NCBI GenBank assembly: GCA_947650365.1
Contig: OX393557.1
Span: 51,406,472-51,470,471, forward strand
Reading direction: 5' to 3'
Length of the DNA: 64,000 nucleotides
From: Chamaelirium japonicum
Lineage: Eukaryota > Streptophyta > Magnoliopsida > Liliales > Melanthiaceae
In this document: one piece after another, positions 12,048-23,300 of the stretch
Layout: the number at the start of each line of letters is the position of its first letter
Numbering within the stretch: the first letter of the stretch is position 1
Program-made: the position numbers and the translations under genes
The notes under the pieces: model-generated
What the model was told of the DNA's origin: nothing
What the model saw: only the letters and a program-made list of their open reading frames with translations
The model's database searches: none

Positions 12048-14517
12048 ATGGCGAGAACCAAACACCAGGGCCAACCAGAAGGAAGTAACACTCAACATCA
12101 ACCTCGTCCTGAGACTCGTTCAATGAGTCAAAGGCTCAACTTCGGGCAGCCCCTTGCTGTCCCCGAGATGGGGGTTCACTCAGGAAGCGGAAGATCAGTC
12201 GATCGACCGATCGCCCCTCATCCTCATCAATCAATTGGGCAGACTGTCCCTGCTCCTGCTGAAGATCCTCCATCGACTTACCAGATCTCTGCAATCGATT
12301 TCCAACTACTCCAATTGGCGAAGCAAAACGCCACCCTCACTGCTGAGAGGGATGCTCTGAAGAAGGCAGCTTCCGAAGCTGGAATTGCTATTCCGATCCC
12401 CTCCGCAAGTGAGAGGGTTGATCCTCCTCGACATTCAATTTACTCCGAACAACGGAGGTCAATGGGCACTGATGCTCTCGAGAGGATTCGACGCGACCCA
12501 ACTCCCTCTGCTGCTCCTTGGAAGCAGAGTGTCTGGGATCGTCTTGAAGACGAGTCCTCCCAATCTTCATCTGGTCGTAACTGCGACAAAAGAGCACCAT
12601 CGAAGCTCAACCTGCCAAGGAAGCACCAAATGAAAGGCGCTCCTTCAAAGAGTAGAGTCTCCCCTTCCATTCCACTCCAACGTGGACTTGGATCGGACCT
12701 TCGACATCGACTTCGACCGGCAAATACTTCAAATACCAGAGCAAGACCTTGCGATCTTGCCTCTTGACCCACCTCTAGGTCGAGGACATGGTCGTAGGGA
12801 TGGGTATTCCTCTGCCGGACCTCTACATCGAAGTCTCTTCGATACCACCTTTCCAAGAGGATGGAGAACTCCTATCCTCCCCAAATTCAACTGTATCAGA
12901 GGAGATCCAAGCCTCCATATACTTGCCTTCAAGCAAGCTCTAACGCCACACGAAGAGGAAAACAACGTGCTCTGCCGCACCTTCGCGGGAAGTCTCGACG
13001 AGCCTTCACTCGACTGGTATCATAATCTCCGAGCTGGATCCATTACCCAGTTCGGTGTTTTGGCTAACCTCTTTGTGCAGCATTACCAGCTCAACCTGAA
13101 ACCCGAGAAGAAGCTCGACTCTCTATATCGACTAAGGATGGGTGCAGATGAGACTCTCCGCAGCTTCACGAGGAGGTTTCGCAACGAGCATGCTGCTCTC
13201 TCTGGAAGGCATCTGGATGATGAAGCCATCATGTTGGCTTTCCAGAACGCTCTCCGCTTCGATCTACACATCTACAACGACTTCATCCGCAATCCCCCTC
13301 CTTCTCTGGGAGCTATGTTCGACCGAATTCAGAGGGAGATTGAGGTGGAAGACGATCAAGTCGCTCGAAAAGGGCGAGAAACTAAGAGAAGGCCTGCTGA
13401 AAAAGAAGCACCTAAATATGCTGCAAAGGCTCACAACACTGAAGCAGCAGCCCCTCCGGCCAACAAAAGATCAAAGAATGATGGGCGTCGATCTCCAACG
13501 AAGACCACTTTCACCGAGTGGAACATGCCAGTCGAGCAGATACTCGACCGTATTCAACACGACGAGTATCTTCGGAGGCCCAATCCTCTTCAACCAAATT
13601 CCAAATTCACAGCAGACAAAACAGTCTACTGTGAATTCCATCGAAGTCACGGCCATTCCACCGATCGGTGTTTTCGGCTGAAATTCCATCTTGAAGACTT
13701 ACTACGAGAAGGCCACCTTCAAGAATTCGTCAACAATGGGCACGATCAACGTCGAACCTCTGCCAAGGGGAAAGAAGTGTGTTGGATACATCAAATCTCT
13801 TCCAACCGGCAACCAATTTCTGTGAATGCCAATGTCTTTGGCATTCATGGAACCTTGCACAATCAAGCTTTGACCGGGAAGGAAGTTGATCGGCAGGTTC
13901 GACGCATCTTCCATGTTCGATCTACTACAAACAAAGAAGATACCTGGATCGAGAAGCCCATCGAAGGTCTGGCTTGGCCATCCATAGTCTTCAATGACAC
14001 CGATCTTCAAGGAGTCCATACTCCACATCGAGACCCTCTGGTCTTGAAACTCATTATCGACGGCAGCACTGTCAACCGGATCCTCATCGACACCGGAAGC
14101 TCCATCGACATTATGTTCTCAGACTGTTTCAAACGTCTGGGACATAAGTATCAAAGCCTCGACGTCGTCCCGACTGTGATCACCGGCTTCAATGGTGAAC
14201 AAAGCATCACAGTGGGCGAATCCAGATTTACTATCGACCTCAGCCGAGAGACTCGAGTCTCGGTGAGGTTTGCAATCGTCGAAGGAATGTCTAGCTACAA
14301 CGCCATTCTTGGGCGACCATTCCTCCATCAGATCAATGCCATCTCCTCCTCTTACCATCAACTACTCAAATTTGCAACTGGAGAAGGCATCGTCTGCATT
14401 CGAGGCGATCAGCAAGCTGGAAGATCTTGTGAAGCTGCTGCTGCTAAAACAGATCGAAAGATCAATATTGCTCCTCCAAAGCGGCCACGAGATGAAGCTG
14501 GTCCCTCTTCTAAATAG
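12048..14517 (+). pseudogene. Element C gag-protease, frameshifted near the N-terminal third
   Basis: Begins at ATG 12048 with a hydrophilic N-terminus; the TYQISAIDFQLLQLAKQNA block matches element D. The frame changes between about 12600 and 12767 (overlap 12682-12767), after which a long frame runs to 14517. That part shows the gag core FAGSLDEPSLDWYHNL and LNLKPEKKLDSLYRLRMG, a zinc-finger-like YCEFHRSHGHSTDRC, and a retropepsin with ILIDTGSSIDIMF. D keeps one frame across the junction region, so the shift in C looks like damage rather than a programmed signal. The frame ends at UAG 14515-14517, and the same frame continues open into RT. Confidence 0.85.
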
Positions 14518-14523
14518 CAATCA
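14515..14523 (+). promoter_or_regulatory. Candidate stop-codon readthrough site between gag-pro and pol
   Basis: The stop and next two codons are UAG CAA UCA, fitting the plant readthrough consensus UAG-CAR-YYA known from tobamovirus replicases. Downstream codons stay open in the same frame into the RT leader (TFIGTGLSDVEAQDM) without any new start being needed. A chance nonsense change from CAG or AAG remains possible. Confidence 0.5.
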
Positions 14524-17500
14524 AAGGAGATTCCGCTGACCGAACCTCCGCCAATCGAATGGGAAGCATCACCTTCAATTGAAGAAATCATCCCGATCAA
14601 CATAGGCAGCGGAGATCTCCCTCGACAAACATTTATTGGTACCGGTCTTAGCGACGTAGAAGCGCAAGACATGGTATCCTTCCTCCAGTCCAATATCGAC
14701 GTCTTCGCATGGTGCTTCGAAGACATGCCTGGGATCAATCCAGATGACGCTTGTCACCGACTTGCGATCAAAGAAGAGGTGAAGCCCGTTAAGCAAAAGC
14801 CTCGCACCATTCGACCAGAGTTGCAAGTTGTTGTTCAAGAAGAAATTACCAAGCTACTCGCAGCCGGATTCATCCGAGAAGTAGAGTATCCAACTTGGAT
14901 CTCTAATATAGTGGCTGTTCCAAAGAAGAATGGGAAAGTCAGAGTCTGCATCGACTTTACTAATCTCAACAAGGCTTGCCCCAAAGATCCTTTTCCCATG
15001 CCAAGGATAGATAGACTCGTCGACGCCACTGCTGGCCACGAGCTATTGTCTTTCATGGATGGGTATTCCGGATACAATCAAATTCCACTCCACGCTGATG
15101 ATCAAGAGAAGACATGTTTTGTGACTAGCCGAGGCCTTTATTGCTACAATGTCATGCCATTCGGCCTCAAAAATGCTGGTTCCACCTATCAAAGGCTAGT
15201 CACCAAAATGTTCGAAGATCAGATCGGTCGCAACGTCGAAGTCTATGTCGATGATCTCCTCACCAAGAGTTCCGTTCGGAGCAAACATCTATCTGATCTG
15301 GCTGAAACCTTCCAAGTCCTTCGAAAGTATCGAATGAAGCTCAATCCAGCTAAGTGCGCCTTTGGAGTTCAATCTGGCAAATTCCTGGGTCATCTTGTGA
15401 CCAGGAGAGGTATTGAAGCCAATCCTGATCAAATTCGAGCCATCATCGATATGCCTTCACCTACAAATCGAAAAGAAGTTCAACGTCTCACTGGAAGGTT
15501 AGCAGCACTCAATCGATTCATCTCAAAGTCCTCAGACAAGTGCAAGCCACTCTTCGACAAACTACGAAAGGCGGATACCTCCGGCTGGAGTCCAACCTGT
15601 GAAGAAGCATTTCAAAGTATCAAGAAATATCTGGTGCAAGCTCCTATCCTGACTGCTCCACTTCCAAAAGAAGACTTGTGGCTCTACCTTGCCGTGACCG
15701 ATCAAGCAATCAGCGCGGTCTTAGTCAGTAGAAGAGAAGGCATCGAACATCCAGTCTACTACATCAGCCACACTCTTCTTCCGGCTGAGACTCGCTACTC
15801 AAAAACTGAGAAGGTCATCTTGGCCTTGCTCACTGCTTCTCGTCGTCTTCAACCGTACTTCGTCTCCCACCAGATTACTGTCATTTCAGAACACTCACTC
15901 AAAGATATCATTGACAAAGCTGGTCGAGCTGGTCGAATGACCAAATGGGTGATCGAAATGAGTGCTCTGGGGATTCAATTCGAATCTCGCACTTCTATCA
16001 AAGGTCAAGCAATTGCTGATTTTCTAGCTGACTTTCCAGTTGAAGACCCCATCACTTGGGAAGAGGATGTCGATATGCGCTTGGAAGATGAGGATACTCC
16101 TCCGATCAATCCTGCAGCAAAAATTGATCCAAGTCTTGAAGTTATTTCTGCAACTCCTCCATGGAAGCTTTATACTGATGGAGCATCAAGCTCGATCGGT
16201 TCGGGAACTGGGATAGTCTTAATATCCCCCGAACTCGATCATCTCCAGAAGGCCACTCTCCTTGGGTTTAATGCCACCAACAACGAAGCTGAATATGAAG
16301 CACTCATTTCCGGACTCGAAATGGCAGAATCTCTGGGGGTAGATCGGATCATCATATACAGCGACTCCCAACTGATCATAAGGCAAATCAATGGAGAGTA
16401 CACAGCTCGAGAAGAAAGAATGCAACTCTACTTGGCCTTAGTACGACGTCTTCAACAACGTTTTACTAGCGCTGAATTCATTCAAATCCCCAGAGCAGAG
16501 AACCGAGAAGCAGATGCCTTAGCTAATGATGCCTCAGTTCTTGGAGACTCACTCGGAGGAAGGCAAATACAGATCGATTATCAAGAAGTGCCCAAGACCA
16601 TCCCCGATCAACAGATTCTTACTACTACAAAAGGATCTAGGGGTGGAGATCAGCTTGAAGATTGGAGACGACCAATTCTTGACTTCTTCAAATATGGCAA
16701 AATGCCAGAAGATCCAAATCAAGCCCGAAGGCTTCAAAGGAAGCTCCCATGCTACACTTTACAAGGTGAAGATTTATATTTCAAATCTCACAGCGGGATG
16801 TTACTCAAGTGCCTTGGTCCTGAACAAGCACAGGCAATCCTGATTGATATCCACTCCGGAGCTTGTGGAAATCATTCGGGAGGAAGATCCCTTGAAGCCA
16901 AGACGAAGCTACAAGGGTACTACTGGCCAACAATGGCAAAGGATGCTCAACAAGTCGTTCAAAGATGCGAGCCTTGCCAACGACACGCTCGAGCTATCCA
17001 TCTCCCTGCAGATGAACTTCATCAATTATCAAGTCCTTGGCCTTTCCATCAATGGGGGTTAGATTTCTTGGGTCCTTTCCCTCCAACTCCAAGCAAGAAG
17101 AAATATCTACTGCTGGCTACTGATTACTTCACCAAATGGGTTGAAGCTGTGCCCCTCTTTCGAGAGACTGACGACGAAGTGATCAAATTCATTCGGCACA
17201 ACATCTTCTCAAGATTTGGCACACCTCAAGTTCTTGTTGCTGACAATGGAGCTCAATTTGACTCAGACAAATTCCGAGAGTTCTGTCTGAACAACGGTAT
17301 CAAGTTATTCTATTCAACTCCAAGATATCCTCAATGCAATGGTCAAGCTGAAGCCTCAAACAGATCTATACTTGATATACTCAAGAAGAAACTCAACGAC
17401 AAGAAAGGATTGTGGGAGCAAGTCCTACCTGAAGTTCTTTGGGGGTATCGCACAACTCCGAGAAGATCAACAGGTTTCTCACCCTTCCGCCTAACATATG

Positions 17501-17763
17501 GATCAGAAGCAATACTCCCAACAGAAAATATATCTAGTACTTTGAAGACCAAAGCTGTTGAAGAAGGAGTCAATGAAGAACTTCGGATCAATAATCTAGA
17601 CTTCTCTGAAGAACTACGAGATCTAGCATCACTTCGTGTGGCCAAATATCAACAGAAGATCAAAAGAGCCTATGACAAGAAAGTCCACAAGAGACAGTTC
17701 CCAGTGGGTAGTTTAGTTCTCAGAGCAGTTTTCTACAATACAAAAGCCCAGTGGGTAGTTTAG
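14518..17763 (+). CDS. Element C pol: RT, two RNases H, integrase
   Basis: Open from the codon after the UAG to 17763; the first ATG in it is at 14671. RT: FIREVEYPTWISNIVAVPKK, CIDFTNLNKACPKDPFPMP, catalytic YVDD in EVYVDDLLTKS. A first, degenerate RNase H follows (YLAVTDQAISAVLVS), then a second with YTDGASSSIGSG, NEAEYEAL and YSDSQLIIRQI, which is the dual-RNase-H arrangement of Tat elements. Integrase: zinc part with GNHSGG, GYYWPTM and CEPCQRHA, and the core D-D-E in GLDFLGPF, VLVADNGAQF and CNGQAEASNRS. A 47-bp tandem duplication throws the frame at the C-terminus, so the last natural 60 or so residues are lost to another frame at 17751-17945. Confidence 0.9.
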   Translation, partial: QSKEIPLTEPPPIEWEASPSIEEIIPINIGSGDLPRQTFIGTGLSDVEAQDMVSFLQSNIDVFAWCFEDMPGINPDDACHRLAIKEEVKPVKQKPRTIRPELQVVVQEEITKLLAAGFIREVEYPTWISNIVAVPKKNGKVRVCIDFTNLNKACPKDPFPMPRIDRLVDATAGHELLSFMDGYSGYNQIPLHADDQEKTCFVTSRGLYCYNVMPFGLKNAGSTYQRLVTKMFEDQIGRNVEVYVDDLLTKSSVRSKHLSDLAETFQVLRKYRMKLNPAKCAFGVQSGKFLGHLVTRRGIEANPDQIRAIIDMPSPTNRKEVQRLTGRLAALNRFISKSSDKCKPLFDKLRKADTSGWSPTCEEAFQSIKKYLVQAPILTAPLPKEDLWLYLAVTDQAISAVLVSRREGIEHPVYYISHTLLPAETRYSKTEKVILALLTASRRLQPYFVSHQITVISEHSLKDIIDKAGRAGRMTKWVIEMSALGIQFESRTSIKGQAIADFLADFPVEDPITWEEDVDMRLEDEDTPPINPAAKIDPSLEVISATPPWKLYTDGASSSIGSGTGIVLISPELDHLQKATLLGFNATNNEAEYEALISGLEMAESLGVDRIIIYSDSQLIIRQINGEYTAREERMQLYLALVRRLQQRFTSAEFIQIPRAENREADALANDASVLGDSLGGRQIQIDYQEVPKTIPDQQILTTTKGSRGGDQLEDWRRPILDFFKYGKMPEDPNQARRLQRKLPCYTLQGEDLYFKSHSGMLLKCLGPEQAQAILIDIHSGACGNHSGGRSLEAKTKLQGYYWPTMAKDAQQVVQRCEPCQRHARAIHLPADELHQLSSPWPFHQWGLDFLGPFPPTPSKKKYLLLATDYFTKWVEAVPLFRETDDEVIKFIRHNIFSRFGTPQVLVADNGAQFDSDKFREFCLNNGIKLFYSTPRYPQCNGQAEASNRSILDILKKKLNDKKGLWEQVLPEVLWGYRTTPRRSTGFSPFRLTYGSEAILPTENISSTLKTKAVEEGVNEELRINNLDFSEELRDLASLRVAKYQQKIKRAYDKKVHKRQFPVGSLVLRAVFYNTKAQWVV

Positions 17764-17794
17764 TTCTCAGAGCAGTTTTCTACAATACCAAAGA
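17701..17794 (+). repeat. 47-bp tandem duplication disrupting C pol
   Basis: The block starting CCAGTGGGTAGTTTAGTTCT occurs at 17701 and again at 17748. 47 is not a multiple of three, so it shifts the frame just after the integrase core. Confidence 0.9.
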
Positions 17795-17945
17795 GCACAG
17801 CAGTGGAAAGCTTGCTCCCAACTGGGAAGGTCCATATATCATTGAGTCAGTTGGAGGCAAAGGTTCTTACAGACTGATCACACCAGAAGGAGATAGATTG
17901 CCTCGAGCTTGGAATTCTAGACACCTCAAGTTGTTCTATCCATAA
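17751..17945 (+). pseudogene. Displaced C-terminus of C pol
   Basis: Encodes KLAPNWEGPYIIESVGGKG and ends WNSRHLKLFYP then a stop at 17943-17945. This is the normal integrase tail of Tat-type elements and was fused to pol before the 47-bp duplication. Confidence 0.85.
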
Positions 17946-18010
17946 TGTAAATTCTGTGATGAATAAAGCTCTCTTTCAAATGTTCAAGTGTACAACCAGT
18001 GTTCTGATTT

Positions 18011-18440
18011 TCAATCCAAGTTCTGAAGCAGTTTCAAGTTATCCATATTCAAATTACCAGGTCTTTTAACAAGTTTGGGTGTTAGGGTTGCGTCAATCCA
18101 AGTTCTGAAGCAGTTTTCAAGTTATCCATATTCAAATTACCAGGTCTTTTAACAAGTTTGGGTGTTAGGGTTGCGACCCAACCCCTTACTAGCAAATGTT
18201 AAAAACTGACCATTTTCAAGTTACCAGGTCTTAACATGTTTGGGTGTTAGAGTTGCGACTCGACCCCTTACTAGCGAATGTTAAACTGACCTTCGAAATT
18301 CAATATCCAATTTCAATCAATTCGATATCGTCTAACAGGTTTGGGAGTCTGAGTTGCGACTCGACCCCTTACATTCAAATGTTATTCGAATTCAAATTCA
18401 ATTTTCAAAGTTACAAGTTTGGGTGATTGAGTAGCGACTC
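18011..18440 (+). repeat. Degenerate 82-bp repeats after C pol
   Basis: Two near-identical copies start TCAATCCAAGTTCTGAAGCA at 18011 and 18093. Shorter decayed copies sharing AAGTTTGGGTG and GTTGCGAC follow to about 18440. Confidence 0.75.
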
Positions 18441-18669
18441 AACCCCTTACATTCAAGTATATGTGTATTCAAATTACGTTCAAATTTATGAATACTCAAT
18501 CATGTCAAATAGCATTCCAGAACTCAACATTCAAAGACATTCAACTCAAAAGAAGTGCAAGTTTCAAATACCAAAAAGATGTCTTCTATTATCATCAAAA
18601 TATGTCAGATACAAGGAGCTGTTACATTTCAAAAATTTACAAGTACAATAACAAAGAAGAAGAAAAGTC

Positions 18670-19197
18670 TCAGGGCTTGGCCACACTCTTTGCATGCGAC
18701 TTCTCCCCTTCAGATCCAGGACGAGCTTTACTCGCCACTGATGCCTTGGAGGATCGGACGCTAGCTACATGAGTCCTGAGCGCTTCTGCTGCCTTCTCTG
18801 CTGTTTCCTTGTAAACCTTGCACTCTGACAACGCATGCTCCAGTGCCTTCTTGGAAGTCTCCTCTCTGGCAGTGAAGGCAGCATGCTGAGTAGCAAGTTG
18901 TTGCTTCAGCTCTTGAATCTCGATGGTGCGGCCACAGGACACGTCCTCAACCCTGGAGAGTCGAGTCTTTAGGGATTCGAGCTCGTGACTCTGTGCCTCA
19001 CACCGATCCTTCAGCCCCTTGATCTCCAGCTTTCCTTTGCGAAGTTCCTCAATCTTGGATTTGAGAGAGGCTTTCTTCGAAGTCAGGAGCTCTCTCAGCT
19101 CATCTCTCTCCGCGGTCAATTGATTTATTTCAGCTACAGCTTCTTTTGCTCCCGCCCTCAAGGAGAGTTTGGTTGCAACATTCATAAGTGCTGAGTT
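18670..19197 (-). pseudogene. Antisense gene of C, exon 3 (coiled coil)
   Basis: Follows a TTTTGCAG acceptor with phase 0 and runs 175 codons to a stop at 18670. The protein is almost all charged heptad-like sequence, for example INQLTAERDELRELLTSK and LKSKIEELRKGKLEIKGLK, so a long coiled coil is expected. The antisense gene in element A also ends in a coiled coil (33006-33920), which supports the same gene architecture in both elements. Confidence 0.65.
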
Positions 19198-19273
19198 CTG
19201 CAAAAGAACAAAAGAGTTGAATTATTCTGAAGAAAGATACGATTCAAATAATCGATCAAGCAGATGCACCTAC

Positions 19274-19410
19274 CAACAGGTTAATTCTATCGAAAGCCTC
19301 ATCCAAAGTGGCACTCGGAAGGTTGATGAGTTTTCTGATCGCAGCAGTGGGGCGGTTGATATCAACGTCACCCAAGTTTTTTATTGTTGGAGTCAATCCA
19401 GCAGGCGCAC
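19274..19410 (-). pseudogene. Antisense gene of C, exon 2
   Basis: A 137-nt exon bounded by TTGCAG acceptor and TTG|GTAGGT donor. It completes the split glycine codon left by exon 1 and stays open: LTPTIKNLGDVDINRPTAA, then LPSATLDEAFDRINLL. The phase agreement at both ends supports real splicing rather than chance. Too short to appear as a long open frame alone. Confidence 0.6.
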
Positions 19411-19491
19411 CTGCAATCAAAGGGAATCAAAGTGTTAGATTATTTTCGAACTTCAAAGACAAGACATTCAAAGCAAGTTAAGTTCAATTAC

Positions 19492-21415
19492 CTGATGTTT
19501 CGACCCTCGGTTCTTTGCCCTTCCGACGATCAGAGCCACTCTTAGGAGTCGATTTCTCCTGAATCGGGGTTGGCGCTGGTTGAGGTTGAGGAGCCCCATC
19601 GCCCACTCGACTTCCCCTCTCCAAATTAGCAGGGGGGGAAGCATTCCTGGGAGATGAGGCTCTCTCTTCTTGCGACCCGCCTGGCTGGATGAGCCCGGCC
19701 AGCATGGCCTCCACCTCGTTGAGCAGAGAGTGAGAGGGGGGAGGGGGTTGCTCAACCTCTACACCCCCACTCATTGTTGCTCCCTCAATGCGAAGAGCGT
19801 CGGGGGGGATTTGATCAAGAGGCGTGGGGTTGCTTCCAACCCCAGCACTCTTCGATAGTTTAATTTTGAAGCGCATCGGCCTCTTCAATTCGTCAAATTT
19901 GTAGGTGGGAACCACCTTTTTGCCGTCGCCTTCTGTGTCGAGAATTTCCTCCATCTGACGGGCTTTAACCTCGTCAATGGGAATAGGGATCGAGTCCTCC
20001 CCCGTTGCACCACCAGTGGGGGTGGGAGGAATTTCTTCCTCACTACCCCCATTCTCATCATCCCCACTGGAGGGGGTAGAAGACGTATCGTCCTCGCCGT
20101 CCCCGTCCTCATCTTCGCCATTGCCACTGTTGTCGTGGCTGGCATTCTCAGTTTCTTCTTCTTCATTCTTCTTTTCTTCTTCTTCATCTTCATTCTTCTT
20201 GTCTTGGTCTTCATCTTCCTTAGGCTTGACGAGAGTTTTTCGCTTCTTCTTCACTGGGCCTCTTTGGAGCACCAGTTTCTCGTCCATGGTAGGTAACCGG
20301 CGCCTCGCAGTGTAGATTTTCTTCTCGGCCCGAACCTTCCGAATGACCTTGCCCGACTGAGGGTCCTCCTCGTAGTCAGAGTATAGGACTTCGTTGTCCT
20401 CGTACCTGTCCTTTGATCTGTGGAGGAGATTGGCCTTGCCATATCTCACAGGACAGTTAGAAAACTGTTTCCACGACCTGGTTCCACAGGTTAGCTCGAG
20501 GAACTAGTTATCTATGGCTCCCGCCCTCTCAGAATTCCAGGCGAAGATGCCTCCAGCGCTGTACATTTTCACCGCCTCGTGCACGCTGTCTCGGGGGGTG
20601 TCGGGTACTGACATGGACGTCCAGGCGCCAGATACAGAAATAGGCCAGTCCGTGTACAACTTGTCCGAAGGGACTGTATCGGTGAGCGGGCGCAGGGGAG
20701 ATACTCCAGTCAAATTATAGAAAGGGCTGTCCTTCCTGTAATTCCATCGATAATGAAAAAAGAAGTATCCGAGCTCAATCCTGGCAGGTTCACCTTCCGG
20801 GATACTGGAGTAACAGGCCCTCAAGTCCTCTTGAAAATCTGATTCCACCCGGCAGAACGCATAGATGATTCGCCAAGCATTCCCTGTGACTTGTCCCGGG
20901 CAAAGGCCAGAAGTATTTAGCAATCTGGCAGCGAAGGGTGGCAGAGGCAAACGTAGGCCGCAGTTCATTTGGCCGATGGTCACGATGGTTCCCATGACCT
21001 TCTCGTTGCTGGCAAAATTGGTGAAGACGGTCTTCTTGTCAATGCCGAAAGCCGTCTGGATGCTAGGGAGTGAAGGCTGCGCTCCCTTCCCTTCAGTGAA
21101 ATAAGAGAGAAGTGCTTGCCACTTCTTTCTCTTCGTATCTGTGAACTCACCACCAACATTGTACATGTACTCCGTCTCGTCTGTCAGGGGCATAAGCGGA
21201 CCCAGAACAAACTTCACTTTGGGGATGAATTCTGGCCTTGATGGCGCTGAGGCAAAACCTACCCCTTGGTGCCTCTTGCCCAGTTGGCCAAGTTCAGCGA
21301 GAGCAGCCTTGCCTTTGCCACGGCCCCTCGGAGGAGATTGAACCTCGACAATTTCCTTCCCCTTTCTCTTCGAGGGAGCTGTACCGGACTTCTTCGAACT
21401 GCCAGATGAAGCCAT
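19492..21415 (-). pseudogene. Antisense gene of C, exon 1 (gypsy-type plant transposon domain)
   Basis: Read on the strand opposite to gag-pol. The most likely start is the ATG at 21415 (MASSGSSKKSG); the frame opens further upstream, but that part is unremarkable. Residues 100-300 include LPLPPFAARLLNTSGLCPG and NAWRIIYAFCRVESDF, resembling the plant 'putative gypsy-type transposon' family (PF04195) found as extra genes in Tat elements; this family call is from memory. A single TAG at 20504-20506 breaks the frame, which then continues in phase through an acidic, low-complexity segment to a splice donor CAG|GTAATT at 19492/19491. Without the TAG the exon would be one frame of about 640 codons. 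Function of these proteins is unknown. Confidence 0.7.
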
Positions 21416-21844
21416 TCGACCGATCGAACGAGAACAAGAGCAGAAATCAGGAGAACAAGGGTCTGGACTTCGAAAAATTTTGGAAGCGTGAGGCGAAATG
21501 ACAGCCGGTGAAAACTTTTGTACCCAGGGTAAAACAGGTGCGCAAATCGAGAAGACACGTGTCTTCACCATATCAAATCGCGTGTTTTTGTAGGTACACG
21601 TGGCATCCATCCGTAGCAAGCGCAAAACCAGGCGAACAGTCGCGACCAGGCGAAACGTCGGACCTACCGGTCCACATGAACCAACGGTCCAATCAAGCCA
21701 CCGGTCTGGGTAAACCGAACCGCCGGTTCAAAGCAACCATCAAGCCAACCAAGGATTCAAAACAAGAAGAATCAAGCTCCATCAATGTTCAAAACTCTGC
21801 CAAAATATCGAAGAACAAAGCAGTAAATCTTCTCTGAAGGGCAG

Positions 21845-23300
21845 GTTCAAAACTTTACTTCGATCAGTCCAATCCCTACTGGATCTGGCAAAAAACCAAG
21901 GTTTTTTGCCGATCACTCGAACCTTGACCGGATATTTTTCACCGATCGGGCAAACATGTCCGATCGGCGAAAGTTATCTGATCGGTCAAATTTCTACTGG
22001 ATCTGGCAAAAAACCAAGGTTTTTTGCCGATCGCTCGAACCTTGACCGGATATTTTTCACCGATCGGACAAACATGTCCGATCGGCGAAAGTTATCTGAT
22101 CGGTCAAATTTCTACTGGATCTGGCAAAAAACCAAGGGTTTTTACCGATCACTCGAACCTTGACCGGATATTTTTCACCGATCGGACAAACCTGTCCGAT
22201 CGGCGAAAGTTATCTGATCGGTCAAATTTCTACTGGATCTAGCAAAAAACCAAAGGTTTTTACCGATCACTCGAACCTTGACCGGATATTTTTCGCCGAT
22301 CGGACAAACATGTCCGATCGGCGAAAGTTATCTGATCGGTCAAATTTCTACTGGATCTGGCAAAAAACCAAGGGTTTTTACCGATCACTCGAACCTTGAT
22401 CGGATATTTTTCACCGATCGGACAAACATGTTCGATCGGCGAAAGTTATCTGATCGGTCAAATTTCTACTGGATCTGGCAAAAAACCAAGGTTTTTTGCC
22501 GATCGCTCGAACCTTGACCGGATATTTTTCACCGATCGGACAAACATGTCCGATCGGCGAAAGTTATCTGATCGGTCAAATTTCTACTGGATCTGGCAAA
22601 AAACCAAAGGTTTTTACCGATCACTCGAACCTTGACCGGATATTTTTCGCCGATCGGACAAACATGTCCGATCGGCGAAAGTTATCTGATCGGTCAAATT
22701 TCTACTGGATCTGGCAAAAAACCAAGGGTTTTTACCGATCACTCGAACCTTGACCGGATATTTTTCACCGATCGGACAAACATGTCCGATCGGCGAAAGT
22801 TATCTGATCGGTCAAATTTCTACTGGATCTGGCAAAAAACCAAGGGTTTTTACCGATCACTCAAACCTTGACCGGATATTTTTCACCGATCAAACATGTC
22901 CGATCGGCGAAAGTTATCTGATCGGTCAAATTTCTACTGGATCTGGCAAAAAACCAAGGGTTTTTACCGATCACTAGAACCTTGACCGGATATTTTTCAC
23001 CGATCGGACAAACCTGTCCGATCGGCGAAAGTTATCTGATCGGTCAAATTTCTACTGGATCTGGCAAAAAACCAAGGGTTTTTACCGATCACTCGAACCT
23101 TGACCGGATATTTTTCACCGATCGGACAAACCTGTCCGATCGGCGAAAGTTATCTGATTGGTCAAATTTCTACTGGATCTGGCAAAAAACCAAGGTTTTT
23201 TGCCAATCACTCGAACCTTGACCGGATATTTTTCACCGATCGGACAAACATGTCCGATCGGCGAAAGTTATCTGATCGGTCAAATTTCTACTGGATCGGT
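21845..23300 (+). repeat. 118-bp tandem array with a perfect hairpin in each unit (element C)
   Basis: About 12 units; the ACCTTGACCGGATATTTTTC block recurs at 21921, 22039, 22157, 22275, 22393, 22511, 22629, 22747, 22865, 22979, 23097 and 23215. One unit lacks four bases. Most units carry CCGATCGGACA-AACA-TGTCCGATCGG (a few have a single-base loop change), an 11-bp stem with a four-base loop. Apparent proteins in this stretch are repeat shadows in every frame. Confidence 0.95.

Noticed and set aside
12682..12767. Programmed frameshift overlap in C gag
   Set aside because: Element D keeps one frame through the homologous region, and I see no slippery heptamer, so damage is more likely.
20504..20506. 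Readthrough stop in the antisense gene of C
   Set aside because: The TAG is followed by TTC CTC, not the CAR-YYA context, so it looks like a plain nonsense change.
21845..23300. CRISPR-like array
   Set aside because: Units are contiguous 118-bp tandem repeats with no unique spacers, inside a plant retrotransposon.
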